NCBI GenBank assembly: GCA_013397075.1
Contig: VWZS01010865.1
Location: forward strand, 310,001 to 374,000
Reading direction: 5' to 3'
Source of the DNA: Rhabdornis inornatus
Taxonomy: Eukaryota; Chordata; Aves; Passeriformes; Rhabdornithidae
Length of the DNA stretch: 64,000 bases
Positions 38,708 to 49,500 of this stretch are shown here, piece after piece. How positions within the stretch are numbered: position 1 is the stretch's first letter; each line of letters opens with the position of its first letter. The position numbers were made by a program, and so were the translations under genes. Below the pieces are notes generated by a model that was given only the letters and a program-made list of their open reading frames with translations, was not told the DNA's origin and ran no database searches.

Positions 38708-41700
38708 TCCATTGCCTTGTGAGAGGGAAAGATGCAAGTAAAGCAAGACAACCCCCCAGATTTGTGGATGCTGAAAGTGTTTTTGCAGGCATACAACTAC
38801 CTCTGCAGTGAAACAAAGGGAGACAGGGAAGGTTCCTGCTTTCCAAATGGACCAGGCAAGCCCATCTCTCAAGGAAAAGTTTTTAGCAAGTAGAAGCAGG
38901 GCTGTTAATAGCTTTCTGCAAATATCAGGTTAAGACTAATGGTCTCCATTAAGACATATTCCAGATGCTTATGTTGAAACCAGCTTTGGAAGGTAACACG
39001 GAGACTCGTGGCAGGACTCAGTTCTGAGATGAAGACATAAATCTAAATGTCTACCTGTAGATGACTGTACAACCAAATAAGATACAGTCAGTATCACCTG
39101 GTGATTCCTGGAAAGCTCCTGAGCTGACCTGACATTTAGCATGTCTCGTCTAGTATTGAACTGAACTGAACTACTCACTCATGAGAACTCATAGTAAACA
39201 AGAGTTCATGCACAAAGAACACAGGCAGAGGCCCAGATCCTTAATTCTTGAGAGCATTAATGTTATTTAACGCATTAAAAGGGAGAGTTCTGCCATGGGG
39301 GAAATGGCTTCCTCTGGCTCAGGCAACCCCAGCAAGTGGCATTTTCTCAGACCTGTTTACCACCACATGAATTAGGGTTAGAACTGGTGGAACCCTTGTG
39401 GCATAAGATGGAACAAAAGGATCCTCACCTTGCTGAGAAAGAAGACAGATTAACTCTGCACTACCATAGAAGCCCCATTTATCCCACAGGAACCAGGTAT
39501 GAAGAGCAAAGAAATGTAATGTGTAGTGCCTGGATATCTCCCACTGGTTAATATTCATACAGGCCCACAACCTAAAGTGCTTTTGAGGAAATCTACTCAG
39601 GCAAAGTATGTTTGCTGAGGAAGTTCAACATCTTCCATCTTTCTTTGATCTTCATTAACACCAACCTATGTCAGGAACACAGAAGTAATCCAGCTGGCCC
39701 TCTGTGAGCCTGGATTCACCAGGAATCTTGCTGGGGAAAGCCAAGCTGGTGGCAAGGAACAATGGTGCAGAAGACGAGAGAGCAGAGAAAGAAAAGAGGC
39801 TGTTAGCCTGTTAAATATGTTAAAGGCTGAGAGTTCTTGGAAATACAAGAGAGGATACAAGATCAGCCAAACCTATCTACTTGGGGTGTGGGACTAGCAG
39901 TGGTCAGACTTACAGACTGCTGTAGCCAAAGGAAGTTAGGAAAGGAGCGTCCAAGGAAAAGCCACGTTAGGAACAGGACTAGCTGTGATACATAAAATGA
40001 AAATGCCATTGTGATAGATATTCATGGGGAAATGGAGTGACTGAGGAAATCCTTGCCCTTCTTCCTCCTCAGAGTTTTACGAGTATATCCAAACACGCGG
40101 CTACGTTTAATGAAAGACATAACAGTTCAACAACTTTTACTCAACCGATTGCAAAGTATTTGATTCCAAACTTCTGGAAGTTTGGATCATGACAGCTAAG
40201 ATATTTTTGTGTATTAAGTCTACCCTTGGTTTAGCACGTCTTCAACTTAATGAATACATAAAGTCTGCTTAACGTAATTTCAAAGAAAAACCTTTAGAAG
40301 TTCCGCAGTTAGTAACTAGGACACAATAAAAATCACAGAAACAAATGAAGATTCATAATTAAATGTTCATCTGCCTTGGCCACCAGGTTAAATCACCAGC
40401 TATCCAGAGCACTTCACACAGAGTGGCTTGAGTTTTCTGGCTCAGAACTGGAAGCAAATGCTGCCTAGAAAATGGTGGTTTCTGTTGATTTCCCCCCACC
40501 TTCCTTCAGTCAATAGCAGATGGAATTTCAGTTTTCTCACAAAGACTATAGGCTTAGAAGAACAACTCTTACATTTCCAAAAGAGCTGATGGAAAGCAAC
40601 AAAACCAATAAAAATCCCCACACAAACATTCTGGCCATCTGGCCACTGAAAGGCAGATCTGAAGCCCCACTTCACAGAGGCTCTTGTAATGTGCCCCACA
40701 GTTGCTCTGTGGGAGAATCAGGCACTATATTTCTACCAACTATCAGCTGTAGATTACAACATTACCTGATACTCATGAAGAAATAGTTTTCTAGAAAATG
40801 TTAATAAACACTTTCTAGAAACTAACAGTTTATAGAGATACAGGCAAAATGATGACATCTGTTTCTGCAATGAGGAAAAGCTTACATGTGAAAAATAGTT
40901 CATGTAATTAGTATTTTTTTAAACTAAGACAGTTACTGCTGGAAAGAGCTGAAAACTCGGTACAAACTAATCTTTTGCTTGAAGTCTAGGAGAGAAGAAT
41001 TTACATTACAGTCAGAGAATGAGAAAAACTGACAGTCGTGATCTATTTTTCAACTAAGACTGAGTGGAACAGTGCTGCAAGCACTTTTGGACTGCTGAGA
41101 CATGTTACTACAACAAAATATTACACTCTTTCAGAACAACATTCACCTTAAAACTGTATTTGTATGTGTATTTGGTGTATCTGTAAATATGAATTAGGGC
41201 TAATGACCCCACTTTGTAGTGAGTAATTACTATTACAATGATGATAGAGTTCCAACAATGTACACAAGAATCTTGAAAATGGCATCAAAGAAATCTCTTT
41301 TCACAGACATTTTTCCAACTGAGCTAGCAGAAATCAAACTGAACAGATATATCCCTGACTTGGATTTTGAACTTGGAACGGTGGCTTCTTTGGACAAACC
41401 TGTGATCTCTATTTAGTGATTGCATATTAGTTGAGGAATGTTTTACTGAATTTTTACCCCCTCCTCAATATAGGGAAGAATGCAGAAAAATTTTCCTTTC
41501 CTTTCCCGAATTTTCTAAAAGAAGAATTAAAACACCCCCACAAAAAAAACCAATGGAAACATTTAGTTTAATTTTGGACAAAGCCTGTCAACTTGTCCAC
41601 AATTTGTAATTTTTGCCTTTCTTGGCCAGCAAAACTTTTCAAGTTAATATGTAATTTTCATTTTTAGAATATTTTAGGGAAGAAACCATTAATAATCTGC

Positions 41701-43199
41701 ATAGATCCTCTACTGTGCTGATGCTCTGTAAGATGTTGTGGAGATCTGTCTCCTCAGGGAAATGGGTGTTATGTCTTCCAGAGCTCTTTGATGCCTGGAG
41801 ATGAACCTTCCTTATGCATCATACCTGCAAATCCCCTGTAAATGTTCTAATTACATTAGACAGCCACCTTTGGTCGTTGTTGTGCTGGAGATGAGCATAA
41901 CACATCAGAAACAGTTTATGGCAAGGACAATCCTATTAAGAGACAACAAAAATGACAGCTGTGCTTGTTCCTTCCATGAGTATCAAAAAATGGGAGTTCT
42001 GATCATTTTTCAGCATCCTCCTCACAGGGGAGAACAGTTCTGTTTGAGGCACCTTGATTTTAGCAGAATTGGAAAAAATAAATTGAAAATACAAGAAAGA
42101 GGTTTCACGCCTAATTTTAAATAAATTAATAGATTAACAACTGGAGTCAACACAGACCATTAGGAGAAAGTTTTCTCTTTTTTATCCATATTAATCAAAA
42201 AGCTTATTTTTAATGCAAACATAAATCCTTTTCTAAGAATTGCATTTACTATTATTTCCATCAACTTCCAAATTTCTAAGTCAGCTGATATTTCGAAGTG
42301 CAGCTTTTGTAAATGATCTCCCACATGACCTCTGACTTTGCAATTGTGATTTTTGTTGTTTAGGACATATTTGCTTTTGCTATTTAAGGAAAAACTCCAT
42401 TTCATTTCAACTCATATTCTTTCCCACTGAGGACCAAAAGACAACATGGTGTTTTGAGGGGCTAATTAAGAGATTAGTGGTGACATTTTAGCAAATCCTA
42501 TTCCCTGCTGGGAAATATTAATTCTCTTTCATAATTTTTGGGCAAGACCCAAAAAGCCAGGGAAACAAAGCCTTTTAAATATAGTTATTTTGAGGCACTT
42601 GCGTTTTTAACAGTTGACAGGTAAATACGGCAGACCAGAGACAATGACAAAAGGAAAACCTCTAACAAAACTCTAACCCTGGATCAACACCGAGTTTGTC
42701 ACCTGGTATGTACCTGCCAACAGAAATAAGTGCTGACCCTGTATTACCACACAGGGCTGAGTATTTCAAATCATCATGTTCTTTTGCTTAGTGTGGATCA
42801 GGAGTTCCTATACAACAGAACAGCCACATTTCCAGGTAAAATACTTGGTAGGAATTCCTCAGAAACCTTCCAAGCACCTGCACAAATATAAAAAATATCA
42901 ATGGGGAAATGCCTGGAATCCTATTAAGTGACCCTAGAAAACTGCTTATTGAAAGAACATTTTAAAAACGGACTTTCTTTTCAGCATTGTGAGTGCCTTA
43001 CTTACAATAAATAAGAGTTGACAGATGAAGCAATTAAAAAAGCTACACTTCTGGAATAACAAAATGTGCAAACAACGGAGAAAATGTTTAGTTAAATAAA
43101 AAAAATATATTTAAAAAAAGAAGACCTTTTTATTTTTCCGCTTCTTACACTTCAGCATGGTATCTGTATTCGGCTTTCTTGGTTGTTTTTATTTGAAGT
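38708..43199. other. Gene-free stretch upstream of the NUP50 promoter
   Basis: No exon or repeat recognised. Distal regulatory elements are possible here but cannot be identified without cross-species comparison. Confidence 0.5.
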
Positions 43200-43951
43200 G
43201 CCTCACCCTTGGTAAAAGCAGCCAGCCGGTCACAGCCTCATGCCTTCAGCGGCCGTGGTGATGCAATCCTGTGGGCAGTGACCTTTTCAGCTCAAATCGA
43301 GCGTGTTTTGGCAGGGCAGCGCTGGATTCTTCTTTCAGCTGTTCTTTGCTGTTCTCTGCCCCCCGCTGGGACAAAATCTCCATCTTTATTTCCAGCATCC
43401 AGGCCGAAGAGAGTTGGATATCACCCCCGGCTCCCGGTGACTTCCACCCTGTCGCCAATTTCCGATGATCATGGGAACAAACCACCACTTAGCAGGTTTC
43501 TGGACTGTGCTTTCATACAGGTCTAGTGCACACACTAGCACACAGCTTACAATTAAAATCCTGATTATGGTTAATTGAAACAACCAATTAACAATTAACG
43601 AGAAAAGTGAACGGGCGGCAGGGAAGAGAGGAAGCAGGAGGGAACAGCAGGATAGCCCGTGACCACCCATGGCATGGCCGCCCCTCAGCCGCCCTGAGGC
43701 GCCTCCCGTGTTGGAAACGATGAATTATATAATTTAGAACCAGCGAACATTAATTTGATAAAAATGCATAAACAGGTAAGAAAGTTTTTTATCAGCTTCT
43801 GTGTGAATGCCGAAATGTTGTCGGGCACCCACAAGAGGCTCCTGGCCAGAGACAAAGCAATGCCCGACTGCCTAAAAGACGCCGAGAAGCGTTTGTATTT
43901 CCCGACGACTTCGGGACAGTTCGCGAACACCGCGGCTCGCGCCGGAAGTCA

Positions 43952-43966
43952 CGTGACCCAGGACGC
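43952..43966 (+). promoter_or_regulatory. Overlapping ETS and E-box (USF-like) sites
   Basis: CCGGAAGT (43,952-43,959) shares its last base with TCACGTGA (43,959-43,966). These are consensus ETS-family (GABPA-like) and bHLH-ZIP (USF/MITF-like) sites. Both sit about 80-95 bp upstream of the proposed exon 1 donor, which fits the core promoter of a broadly expressed gene. Binding itself is inferred. Confidence 0.55.
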
Positions 43967-43984
43967 GGCCGGGGCCCCNGGGCG

Positions 43985-44048
43985 GTCGCACCAGTTTATA
44001 GGGTTTATAGAGTTTATAGGGTTCGGAATGCGCGGATGGGTCTGTGAG
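43985..44048 (+). other. NUP50: Probable NUP50 non-coding exon 1 (5' end approximate)
   Basis: The end is set by the donor CTGTGAG|GTGAGC at 44,048/44,049. The 5' boundary is a guess because no transcript evidence is available. NUP50 coding starts in exon 2, so at least one upstream 5' UTR exon is expected, and this is the best donor inside the CpG island. The stretch contains three near-identical GTTTATAG steps (43,994-44,020) and two ATGs (44,028 and 44,036). A weaker alternative donor lies at about 44,225 (GGTATGC). Confidence 0.5.
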
Positions 44049-46486
44049 GTGAGCGGGGAACGCGCGGTGTCCCCGGGACGGAGGGAGCGGAGCCGGGAGT
44101 GAAAGCGGAACGGCAGTTTCGCGGGGACGGGGGCACGGGGTGGCCCCGGCGGCATCCGGCTTCCGCTTCCTCCCGCCGGGACCTGCGGCGACACCGCCGG
44201 GGCCCGGCACCCTCCGGCACCTCGGTATGCAGGTGATGCTGCCCTCTGCAAACCTCCAGCTAAGCCTCGCTTGCCAACGGCTGCGTTAAATAGGGCAGAG
44301 AAGCTCCTGGGCGGATCTGTGTAGGTCAGCAAAGCATCCGTGTTGTGTTATTTTTAAACAAGAAGAGCTTGTTAATAGAACAAGAGTTAGGCTGGATATC
44401 AGGGAACGGTTTTTCCCCCAGAGGGTGCTGGGCACTGAACAGGCTCCCCAGGGAATGGTCACAGCCCCAAGGCTGCCAGAGCTCCAGGAGCGTTTGGACA
44501 ACGCTCCCAGGGATGCACAGGGTGGGATTGTTGGGGTGTCTGTGCAGGGCCAGAGGTTGGACTCAGCGACCCTTGTAGGTCCCTCCCAACTCAGGATATT
44601 CTGTGTTTCTTTGATACGGTTCTCAAAATACTTCTATCTCACCCTCTTCAGAACACGTGCTCCTGAAACTTCGTGAAGTCGGTGAGCACCAACCAGATGT
44701 AGGTTTGTGTTGATTCTTGTTTCACGGGATAGAATACACTTCAGGTTCTCTGTGCGATTCATGTTAGATCCTCTACAGTGCTTTTGAAGAGAAACTGTGT
44801 AAACACAGACGGGTGCAGAGAACCTGGAGCCCAGGTCGACGAGGTCTTCCCTCTTTAGGTGGGCTTTGTAGTTAATGTGCTCCTAATAACTCAAATATTT
44901 GATGTAATAATCAAACTAATACATTTAAATAATATTACAGTATATTGTGTACATAGTGTGAATAGATGCAAAATATATATACAGAATATTTTATTTATTA
45001 TAAATTTAAAATTGAAATTAAAATGTATTACATAATATAATACATTCTGTATAAAAATAAAGTAATTAAACAATAATTTAAATAAAGGTGGCTTTAAAAT
45101 AGCTTCTTTTTTAGGTTTTCAATGGGTTAGATTGAAATAGTCTCCCAGAGATCAAGTAAGGATGTCTACTTTCAGGACAGTGTGGATTAGGGCATTTAAA
45201 TATGTATACACAGGCTAATCTTTGTCCCTCTACTTCCAGAAACTCTAGTAACTTGACCTTATTTGTGATGTGTGTCAGGCAAAATTCAGGACTTGGATGT
45301 GTGATCTCCAAAACTGCTGTACTGCTGGATTTACTGTTCTAAAACATTTCAACATATAAACAAGATAGACTATGACAGTATATTGTTACAATTTCTGGTT
45401 CTGAAATTCAGCTATTTGTGGATTTTATTTTTCTTTTTTTTCTGGTCAGATCTTAATCACAAACCCAGGGGGGGTTTTGGAAGAGTTGTAATATTTGTGC
45501 TTGCTTGAGATTTAAATTGCAACAGAACTACATATTTCCTTTGGAAAGTTTTCATAATTAGTGTCAAGATACAACCATAGTTAGTAAAAAACCTAATTTT
45601 TCACATAAAATTCCAATAGTGTGATTTCTTGCCAGGTTTTTTAGATTGACTCCAACTACCATGTTTTCTTCCTTTGGTTTTATACATAGCTCATAAGTTG
45701 TACAATGTTGTAAGTTGTTACTAAGAACAGAACAGTTAGAGACGTTCCTTCTGCAAAGCTGATTTTGCTTTACATCACAGAGTTAATGAAAAACATTGAT
45801 TTCTCTTGTTACTGTAATTGCTTTAAAGTCCATGGCATGACTTATGTGTCCTTTGTAGGAAAGCCAATCTCATTTATGTGTAATTTTTTTCAAATTAGTA
45901 ATGGCCTACCAATCCAGTTTTTTAAAGGAGGGCATTGTCTTCAGTCTTAACTAAGCTCTCTGCTCAGTTGATTCAGCAGGTCCTCATTAGTATTTATTTT
46001 AGATGTTGTGAAGCAACTTACTTTTTTCTTACTGCTTATATGGGTATCCTGAGGCAGCAATGTGGAGTAGAATATGGAATGTTTTAACCATGGTTTTGGG
46101 GTCTTTTTAGCCCTTCAGAATGAGAGTATGAGTTATGATTCTGAAAGGAATTTTTCTAGCTGCTGAAGAAAATTTATCCCATATCTGAACTGTACATTTC
46201 TATTGTTGCTTTAATTAAAGATTGAATATGGGATTGAGTACGGCTGATCACCACCACTTTAATCTTAAGTGCTGCTGATTGTTTTTGCCACAACACTTGG
46301 TTTTCAGTTGTCATTCCAATCTTGACCTGCTTCTGCATGAACTGCAGTTCCTGCAGTTCTAAGAATACAAACTGAAGATCACTACTACTTAGAATTTAAT
46401 TTCGGTGCAATTCTTTCTAGGATTTTTTGTTTCTTCCACGCAGGTGTGGAAAAATGGCAAAAAGAATTGCAGAGAAGGAACTGACT
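44028..46486 (+). other. Predicted upstream ORF overlapping the NUP50 start (spliced)
   Basis: If exon 1 (ending 44,048) is joined to exon 2 (starting 46,444), the ATG at 44,028 opens a 21-codon frame. This frame runs through the junction, passes the NUP50 ATG (46,454) in a different frame and stops at a TGA at 46,484-46,486. A second ATG at 44,036 opens a 3-codon frame ending at 44,047. Both depend on transcription starting upstream of 44,028. The inferred effect is reduced main-frame initiation; the peptide itself resembles nothing known. Confidence 0.4.
44324..44614 (+). repeat. CR1-tailed element in NUP50 intron 1
   Basis: From about 44,385 the sequence is the CR1 3' region, ending at GATATTCTGTG near 44,605-44,614. 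The preceding 60 bp (from GGTCAGCAAAGCATC at 44,324) is not the usual CR1 5' continuation but recurs before the copy at 51,727. It is in sense orientation to NUP50. Confidence 0.88.
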
Positions 46487-46522
46487 GACCGAAACTGGGA
46501 CCAGGAGGATGAAGCTGAAGAG
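46444..46522 (+). CDS. NUP50: NUP50 exon 2 (start codon; residues 1-23)
   Basis: The acceptor follows a clear pyrimidine tract (…CTTCCACGCAG, AG at 46,442-46,443). Ten bases of 5' UTR (GTGTGGAAAA) precede ATG at 46,454, giving a purine at -3 and G at +4 (AAAATGG), a good start context. The exon encodes [20 protein letters not shown] and a few more residues, and ends in phase 0 at donor GTAAAA (46,523). In the family this N-terminal peptide occupies the NLS-binding groove of importin-alpha. Confidence 0.96.
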
Positions 46523-49500
46523 GTAAAATACACATTAGGTCCCCCCCTGCACACCCCTGCAGGTAGTAGAGTAGCTGTTTACATTTGCTTCGTATCTTTT
46601 GCATAAAACCTACAGTAGAACTGGTTAAAAGTGTAGCAGTTGAAGATAATTTTATAGAAGTGGATTTTAAAAAATTATTTTTATAAAGCTTCAAATTATG
46701 CAGACTGTATAGCAAAGCAGCTTTTAAGAGTTAAAATTTCATCAGTGGTTCTGGGGAAAGCAACTTCATGTTTCTAGAGGGAACCCCAGGCTTGTTAAAG
46801 GGCTTTTGGACTCTTTAGATGTGTGATAAGTATTTATTGAATTGACAGGAAAAGCAGTTTGATTTCTGGAGATAAATGCTCTGTATGCCTCCAGTATTTT
46901 TTTTGAAGGTCAGTAAAAGTTGATTTCAGAATTCTGTGAATTTTAGCTGAATGGCCCCACACAGCCAGAGGAATTAGGCAAATAGTTCAAGTGGTATGTT
47001 TCACCTGATTGTAAAAAGAGATTTTCACCTTTAATGTCTCACACTTCCTTATGGCTCATGTTTAAACAAACTGGTTGAATTTTTGTCTGACTAAAAGTAT
47101 TAAATGCTTAGGCCTGTAAATGTAAGAAAGAAAACCGACTCTTCCAGGAATTTGAATATAAGAAGACTTAATTTCCTCATTTATTGCGGGGTGGTACTGA
47201 GCCATTAGCTGTCTTTGCTAGTGTTTGAACTGCAGCAGGCTGCTGGAGGTTGTCTTAGAGCCCACATCTCAATATATCTGCTCCAAACTGGATTACTGAC
47301 AGATTCCCTTCAGCAGAGAGAGCTTAGAGCTGTGTTTTAAAAAAGCAAAGCAAAACTTACATTATTTGTTGTAATAAAATGGAGATAGCACAAAGAGAAA
47401 TGTAGTGCAGAACCAGAAATAGTTTTCTAAGTATCAGCTCACGTTCAGGTAGCTGGCAAGCTAATGTCAGCACCGTATTTTTTGAGTGGGTTGGTTTCCA
47501 ACTTCTTCCCTTGTTTGTTTGGTAGCAGTGTTAGAGCTGTGTTCAAAACTTTATTTCAGCCATCCCTTTATGTTGTGCATTTTGAGTGTTCCACTAATGA
47601 TTCCTTAACATCCTCTTCAAGGTGGGAACATTCTCTGTGGCAAGTGAAGAGGTTCTGAAGAACAGAGCTATCAAAAAAGCAAAGCGCCGAAATGTTGGAT
47701 CAGAGGTAATGTAGTCACTGAACATGAGGGCTGGAGTTTTGCTCAGTTACAAAATACAACATGATGCTCAGTTTTTTACTTCCTTGGGTTTGTAGTGATG
47801 CTGAATAAAGTTACCATTTCACCTCACCAGCTCATATGTGCATGTGAACTTTGGCTTTACTGTTCCGTGCTGAGAATAAGGCTAAGGCAAAAAATACTAG
47901 TTTGACTGGGTGAGGAGGGTGTTCTTGTGTATTTTTGAAGTAAAAACAAAGAGTGTTTCAGACAAAGTATAGTTTACAAATGGATAAAACAGCATTTTTA
48001 CTGCTTTACTTCCATTTTTTTTTTTGGAGATGAAGTATGGAAATGCAAAGTTATTAGTTATCCATACTGGAGGGCTGGGGGATGTGTCAGAAGCTGTAAT
48101 AATAAACACCGAAATACTAAGCTGCTCTGAGAATGAAAAACATGTCTTGTTAAGAATGCTGCTACTTTTTTTTCTCCCTCCCTGTCAAGAACTTTAGTGC
48201 CATCTACTCTTTGCAGTAAAAAATGGAAAATTGAAAGGAGGTTGGCCTTTGTTACAGATTTATTCACTGTGAAAGCATTAGCCAAGTCCAGCCAAATTGT
48301 TGTCCTTTCAGAAATCCTTGACAAATGCTTTGTTGTATGTATATTTTTCCCAGACATCCTTTGAACAGGGCATGCATCATGTTAGAAATAGGCTTGGAGC
48401 TTTACCTGTTACACAGACTGCTTTAGGATTGGATGGGACTAGGCACAGCTAGACAGCCTTCTCCTGTGCTTTTGATTTTCCTTCTGCAGTCCAAGCACTG
48501 TAAATGAGGAAGCTATCTTAGCCCACTAATGCCTTGAGTAGTTTTAGCCACAAATGTGGTAGAGGATACAGTTAAATAAAGAATTGTACTGGAAAGAGGT
48601 GATGCAAAACATAAACTACATCTTGAGCAGGAGAGATTCAGGGGCAAATGGACTAGGAAAAACAGAACAGAATGAGGAATGGGACCAGATGGGTTGTAGA
48701 AGTAGTCAGGAGACTGGGAGCAGGCTGTTAGAGCTGGTAGAAGGGCTGGTGTACTTCAACTCCAGCTGACAATTAAGGACCATGCAGCCCCCTCACTCTT
48801 CCTCCTAGTGGGATGAGGAGGAGAATCGGAAAGAAGGATAAAACCCCTGGGTTGAGGTAAGAACAGTTTAATGACTGAAATATAATGATGATGAGGGAAC
48901 CAACAAAAGGAGAATGAAATAAAGCCCAAGAAAAAGCAGTGATGTACAGGACAGTTGCTCACTACCTACTGACCTCATTCCATCCCCAAGCAGCAATTAG
49001 CTGCTCCCAGCCACACCCCCCTCGCAGTTTCTGTGCTGGCCATGGCACTCTGTGTTCAAGGCACTGTCCTGGCCATGCTCCCTTTCAGCTCCTTGTGTCC
49101 TGCTCACTAGCAGAGCATGAGACACTGAGAAGTCCTTGACTGCAGTGAGCACTGCTCAGCAGCAATTAAAACATCCTTGTGTTATCAACATTCTTCTCAC
49201 CCTGAATCCAAACCGCACCAGTGTACCAGGTACTAGGGAGAAAAATAAGTCTATGCCAGCCAAAACCAGGACAGTAGGCTGGACAAAGTCTAAAACACAG
49301 AAGAGATGATAGGACAGCTGAAGTTGCTTAAGAAACCTGTGAAATATTTACAAAAAAGTAAAGAAATTTACTAATGTTCCTACATGGAGCAAGCAGAATG
49401 CTGCAGTGAAAAAGACAGCAGTTTAACTGGTCCAAAGTCCAGAGAGAAAGGTGGGACTGATCAGAGATAAACACAATAAAAACACCTACCTAGGAATGAG

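Larger units (their letters stand above)
43200..44290 (+). promoter_or_regulatory. NUP50: NUP50 CpG-island promoter
   Basis: The sequence turns abruptly GC- and CpG-rich here, most densely at 43,670-44,290, between AT-rich flanks. This is typical of a vertebrate housekeeping promoter. It lies about 2.2 kb upstream of the NUP50 start codon and contains a good splice donor (GTGAGC at 44,049). At 43,952-43,966 an ETS-type site (CCGGAAGT) runs directly into a palindromic E-box (TCACGTGA), a common proximal-promoter pairing. No TATA box is obvious. The transcription start cannot be fixed from sequence; somewhere between 43,960 and 44,028 fits the motif layout. One undetermined base lies at 43,979. 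Confidence 0.8.

Noticed and set aside
43872..44332. Several long frames in the CpG island
   Set aside because: High GC content lowers stop-codon frequency; frames overlap on the minus strand, include an undetermined base and show low-complexity Pro/Arg/Gly composition.
44345..44676. Overlapping ORFs in NUP50 intron 1
   Set aside because: They are CR1 3' tail translations, nearly identical to those at 51.7 kb and on the minus strand at 1.3 kb.
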